Source: Prevotella sp. UBA4339
Lineage (GTDB): Bacteria > Bacteroidota > Bacteroidia > Bacteroidales > Bacteroidaceae
Length of the DNA: 26,913 nt
Assembly (NCBI GenBank): GCA_002393725.1
Contig: DGTJ01000069.1
Coordinates: 1-26,913 of the forward strand
Direction of reading: 5' to 3'
Of the stretch, positions 24,790-26,913 are shown one piece after another. Below the pieces are notes generated by a model. The model saw only the letters and a program-made list of their open reading frames with translations. It made no database searches and was not told the origin of the DNA. The stretch's first letter is position 1; each line of letters begins with the position of its first letter. The position numbers and the translations under genes are program-made.

Positions 24790-26643
24790 ATGGCAAACAA
24801 AGAGAAACTCTTTACCGAGTTTACTGCGCCTACCACTCAAGAGTGGTTGGACAAAATTGAAGTCGACCTTAAAGGAGCCGATTTCCAGAAGCGACTCGTG
24901 TGGAGAACAAACGAGGGCTTTAACGTACAGCCCTTCTATCGTCGTGAGGATCTTAAGGATCTCAAAACACCTGATTCGTTGCCAGGCGAATTCCCATTTG
25001 TCCGTGGTAACAAGAAAGATTCTAATGCATGGTATGTTCGTCAGAACATTGTAGTTGACGATGCAAAGGCAGCTAATGCCAAGGCTCTCGACATCCTGAA
25101 CAAGGGCATCGACTCTCTGGGATTCAAGATCCCTGGCAAGATGGTTTCGAAAGAGACGGTTGAGGCTTTGCTTGAAGGTGTTTACTGCGACATCGTAGAG
25201 GTTAACTTCGCCACTTGTCCCCGTCACTCTGTTGAGCTGGCTGAGATCCTTGTTGACTTCTTTGCAAAGAAGGGCTACGATAAGGAGAAGGTGGTAGGCT
25301 CTATCGAGTGGGATCCGATGCAGAAGATGGTTATGAAGGGTAAGGACGTCACTCCTGTTCTTGAGGTAGGTCCAAAGCTCGTTGAAACCCTTAAGGATTA
25401 TCCTAATTTCCGTTGTATCGCTGTAAGTTCTGATGCACTGAATAATGCCGGTGCCTATATCGTTCAGGAACTGGGCTATGCCTTGGCTTGGGGTAACGAA
25501 TACCTGCAGCAGCTCGTCGATGCTGGTGTGGATGTTGACCTGGCTGCTAAGAGCATCAAGTTCAACATGGGTGTTAGCGAGAACTATTTCATGGAGATAG
25601 CCAAGTTCCGCGCTGCCCGCCTGTTGTGGGCTCAGATTGTGAAGCAGTATGAGCCAAAGTGCGATTGTGCATGCAAGATGATAATCAATGCTACTACTTC
25701 CAAGTATAATCAGACACTGTTTGATTCTTATGTAAACCTGCTCCGTTCTCAGACCGAGGCAATGAGTGCTGCCCTGGGTAGCGTTCACTCTATGGTTGTT
25801 ACTCCGTTTGACGCACCTTATGAGGAAGCAACGGATTTCTCAGAGCGTATCGCCCGCAACCAGCAGTTGCTGATTAAGGAAGAGAGCCATTTCGACCGTA
25901 TCGTCGATCCTTCAGCTGGTTCTTACTATATAGAGCACCTTACTGATGCTCTCGCTACCGAGGCTTGGAAGATATTCTTGAAGGTTGAGGACGAAGGCGG
26001 CTTCCTGGCAGCTGTCAAGGCTGGAACCGTTCAGGATGATATCAATGCCACCAACGTAAAGCGTCATGGCGATGCTGCCAAGCGTAAGGAGTTCCTGCTT
26101 GGTACCAACCAGTTCCCCAACTTCACAGAGAAGAGTGAGGGCAAGAAGGCGCAGTCTTGTGGCTGCTGCTGTGGTCATGCTGCCCCTGAGGAGCATCCTT
26201 TCAAGGCTATTGAGAGCACCCGTCTGGCAGCAGATTTTGAAGACCTCCGCATCCACACAGAGGAGACCAAGGTGCCTACAGCCTTCATGCTTACCATCGG
26301 TAACCTCGCCATGCGTCAGGCCCGTGCTCAGTTCTCTTGCAACTTCCTTGCCTGTGCAGGATATAAGGTGATTGACAATCTGGGCTTCAAGACCGTTGAG
26401 GAAGGTGTAGATGCCGCTCTTGAGGCAAAGGCAGACATCGTGGTTATCTGCTCCAGCGATGATGAGTACGCAGAGTACGCTATCCCTGCCTTCAAGTATC
26501 TAAACGGACGTGCATTGTTCGTCGTTGCCGGTGCTCCTGCTTGTATGGAGGATCTGAAGGCTGCCGGTATAGCGAACTTCGTCCATGTGAAGTGCAACGT
26601 GCTTGAGACTTTGAAAGAATATAATCAAAAACTTGGTATCTAA
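24790..26643 (+). CDS. mutA: Methylmalonyl-CoA mutase small (beta) subunit
   Basis: Non-catalytic partner of MutB in the heterodimeric mutase that interconverts succinyl-CoA and methylmalonyl-CoA. The 617-aa length is normal. The barrel part has EWLDKIEVDLKGADFQKRLV, NVQPFYRREDL, IEWDPMQKMV, FNMGVSENYFMEIAKFRAAR and RIVDPSAGSYYIE. The C-terminal flavodoxin-like domain lacks the DxHxxG cobalamin motif, as expected for this subunit. Between them lies an unusual Cys-rich patch, CGCCCGH, at residues 457-463. mutB starts 19 bases downstream. Confidence 0.95.
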   Translation: MANKEKLFTEFTAPTTQEWLDKIEVDLKGADFQKRLVWRTNEGFNVQPFYRREDLKDLKTPDSLPGEFPFVRGNKKDSNAWYVRQNIVVDDAKAANAKALDILNKGIDSLGFKIPGKMVSKETVEALLEGVYCDIVEVNFATCPRHSVELAEILVDFFAKKGYDKEKVVGSIEWDPMQKMVMKGKDVTPVLEVGPKLVETLKDYPNFRCIAVSSDALNNAGAYIVQELGYALAWGNEYLQQLVDAGVDVDLAAKSIKFNMGVSENYFMEIAKFRAARLLWAQIVKQYEPKCDCACKMIINATTSKYNQTLFDSYVNLLRSQTEAMSAALGSVHSMVVTPFDAPYEEATDFSERIARNQQLLIKEESHFDRIVDPSAGSYYIEHLTDALATEAWKIFLKVEDEGGFLAAVKAGTVQDDINATNVKRHGDAAKRKEFLLGTNQFPNFTEKSEGKKAQSCGCCCGHAAPEEHPFKAIESTRLAADFEDLRIHTEETKVPTAFMLTIGNLAMRQARAQFSCNFLACAGYKVIDNLGFKTVEEGVDAALEAKADIVVICSSDDEYAEYAIPAFKYLNGRALFVVAGAPACMEDLKAAGIANFVHVKCNVLETLKEYNQKLGI

Positions 26644-26662
26644 AGAATAGGAGACTTGAATT

Positions 26663-26913
26663 ATGCGTAAACAGTTTAAAGATGTAGATATCTATGCAGG
26701 CATCAAGGCTCAAGATGGTGCCAAGTGGATTAAAGACAATGGAATCGTAGAAAACTGGAAGACCCCCGAGCACATCGAGGTTCGTCCTGTATACACAAAG
26801 GAAGACCTTGAGGGTATGGAGCACCTGGATTTCGCGGCAGGTATACCTCCTTATCTGCGTGGTCCGTACTCAATGATGTATCCGTTCCGCCCGTGGACCA
26901 TCCGTCAGTATGC
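26663..26913 (+). CDS. mutB: Methylmalonyl-CoA mutase large (alpha) subunit, 5' part
   Basis: The first 83 codons of the catalytic, cobalamin-binding subunit; the gene runs off the window. The start MRKQFKDVDIYAGIKAQDGA leads to the family segment PVYTKEDLEGMEHLDFAAGI and then PPYLRGPYSMMYPFRPWTIR. This is the entrance of the CoA channel, where the YPxRPWTIRQYA motif is well conserved. An AGGAG-like site lies at 26649-26653. Confidence 0.95.
   Translation, partial: MRKQFKDVDIYAGIKAQDGAKWIKDNGIVENWKTPEHIEVRPVYTKEDLEGMEHLDFAAGIPPYLRGPYSMMYPFRPWTIRQY

Noticed and set aside
24745..25788. A 347-codon open frame on the minus strand opposite mutA
   Set aside because: It mirrors a strongly conserved gene, has no start signals, and shows no recognisable fold.

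Overview
The window looks like chromosomal DNA of a Prevotella/Bacteroides-type bacterium (Bacteroidales). Most transcription units are preceded by the Bacteroidota -7 box TAnnTTTG (often TATCTTTG or TACCTTTG). The gene content also fits a succinate/propionate-fermenting gut Bacteroidales: both methylmalonyl-CoA mutase subunits, a Na+-translocating decarboxylase set, a split MetH activation protein, a DivIC-like septum protein and DUF4369 and DUF4139 proteins.

Layout. 1-2.0 kb: a 543-aa HEAT-like protein of unknown function, coupled to a 24-aa upstream ORF. 2.0-6.65 kb: a three-gene operon (HU/winged-helix regulator, MuiA-like DUF4139 protein with a SusC-type insert, secreted Sel1 protein) with 21-bp repeats in its leader. 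6.7-7.5 kb: a zeta-toxin-like kinase overlapping a 56-aa partner gene. 7.5-10.8 kb: an accessory, decayed stretch with several palindromic repeat families, two copies of a REPIN/MITE-like element that carries a complete promoter, two small unknown genes, gene scraps, and a toxin-antitoxin remnant lying tail-to-tail with a broken fic tail. 10.8-12.5 kb: a GH3 lipoprotein and tRNA-Arg(CCG).

12.7-19.6 kb is ordinary housekeeping: asnA, then dnaX convergent to it, a DivIC-like gene and a membrane protein, then a coupled cluster of DUF4369 lipoprotein, dihydroorotase and a stand-alone MetH reactivation domain, joined by 4-bp ATGA overlaps.

19.6-26.9 kb is an energy-metabolism block. A leftward operon encodes an AspT/YidE-type antiporter, an OadG-like subunit fused to a lamin-tail domain, a biotin carrier, the Na+-pumping decarboxylase beta subunit and a LuxR-type regulator. 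Divergently, mutA and the start of mutB encode methylmalonyl-CoA mutase. Together these suggest the succinate to methylmalonyl-CoA to propionyl-CoA route with sodium export. The decarboxylase alpha subunit (carboxyltransferase) is not in the window.

The least conventional parts are the promoter-carrying repeat pair, the 21-bp repeats of the HU operon, the zeta/small-protein pair, the antiporter in the decarboxylase operon, and a Cys-rich CGCCCGH patch in MutA. None of these establishes a new system from sequence alone.
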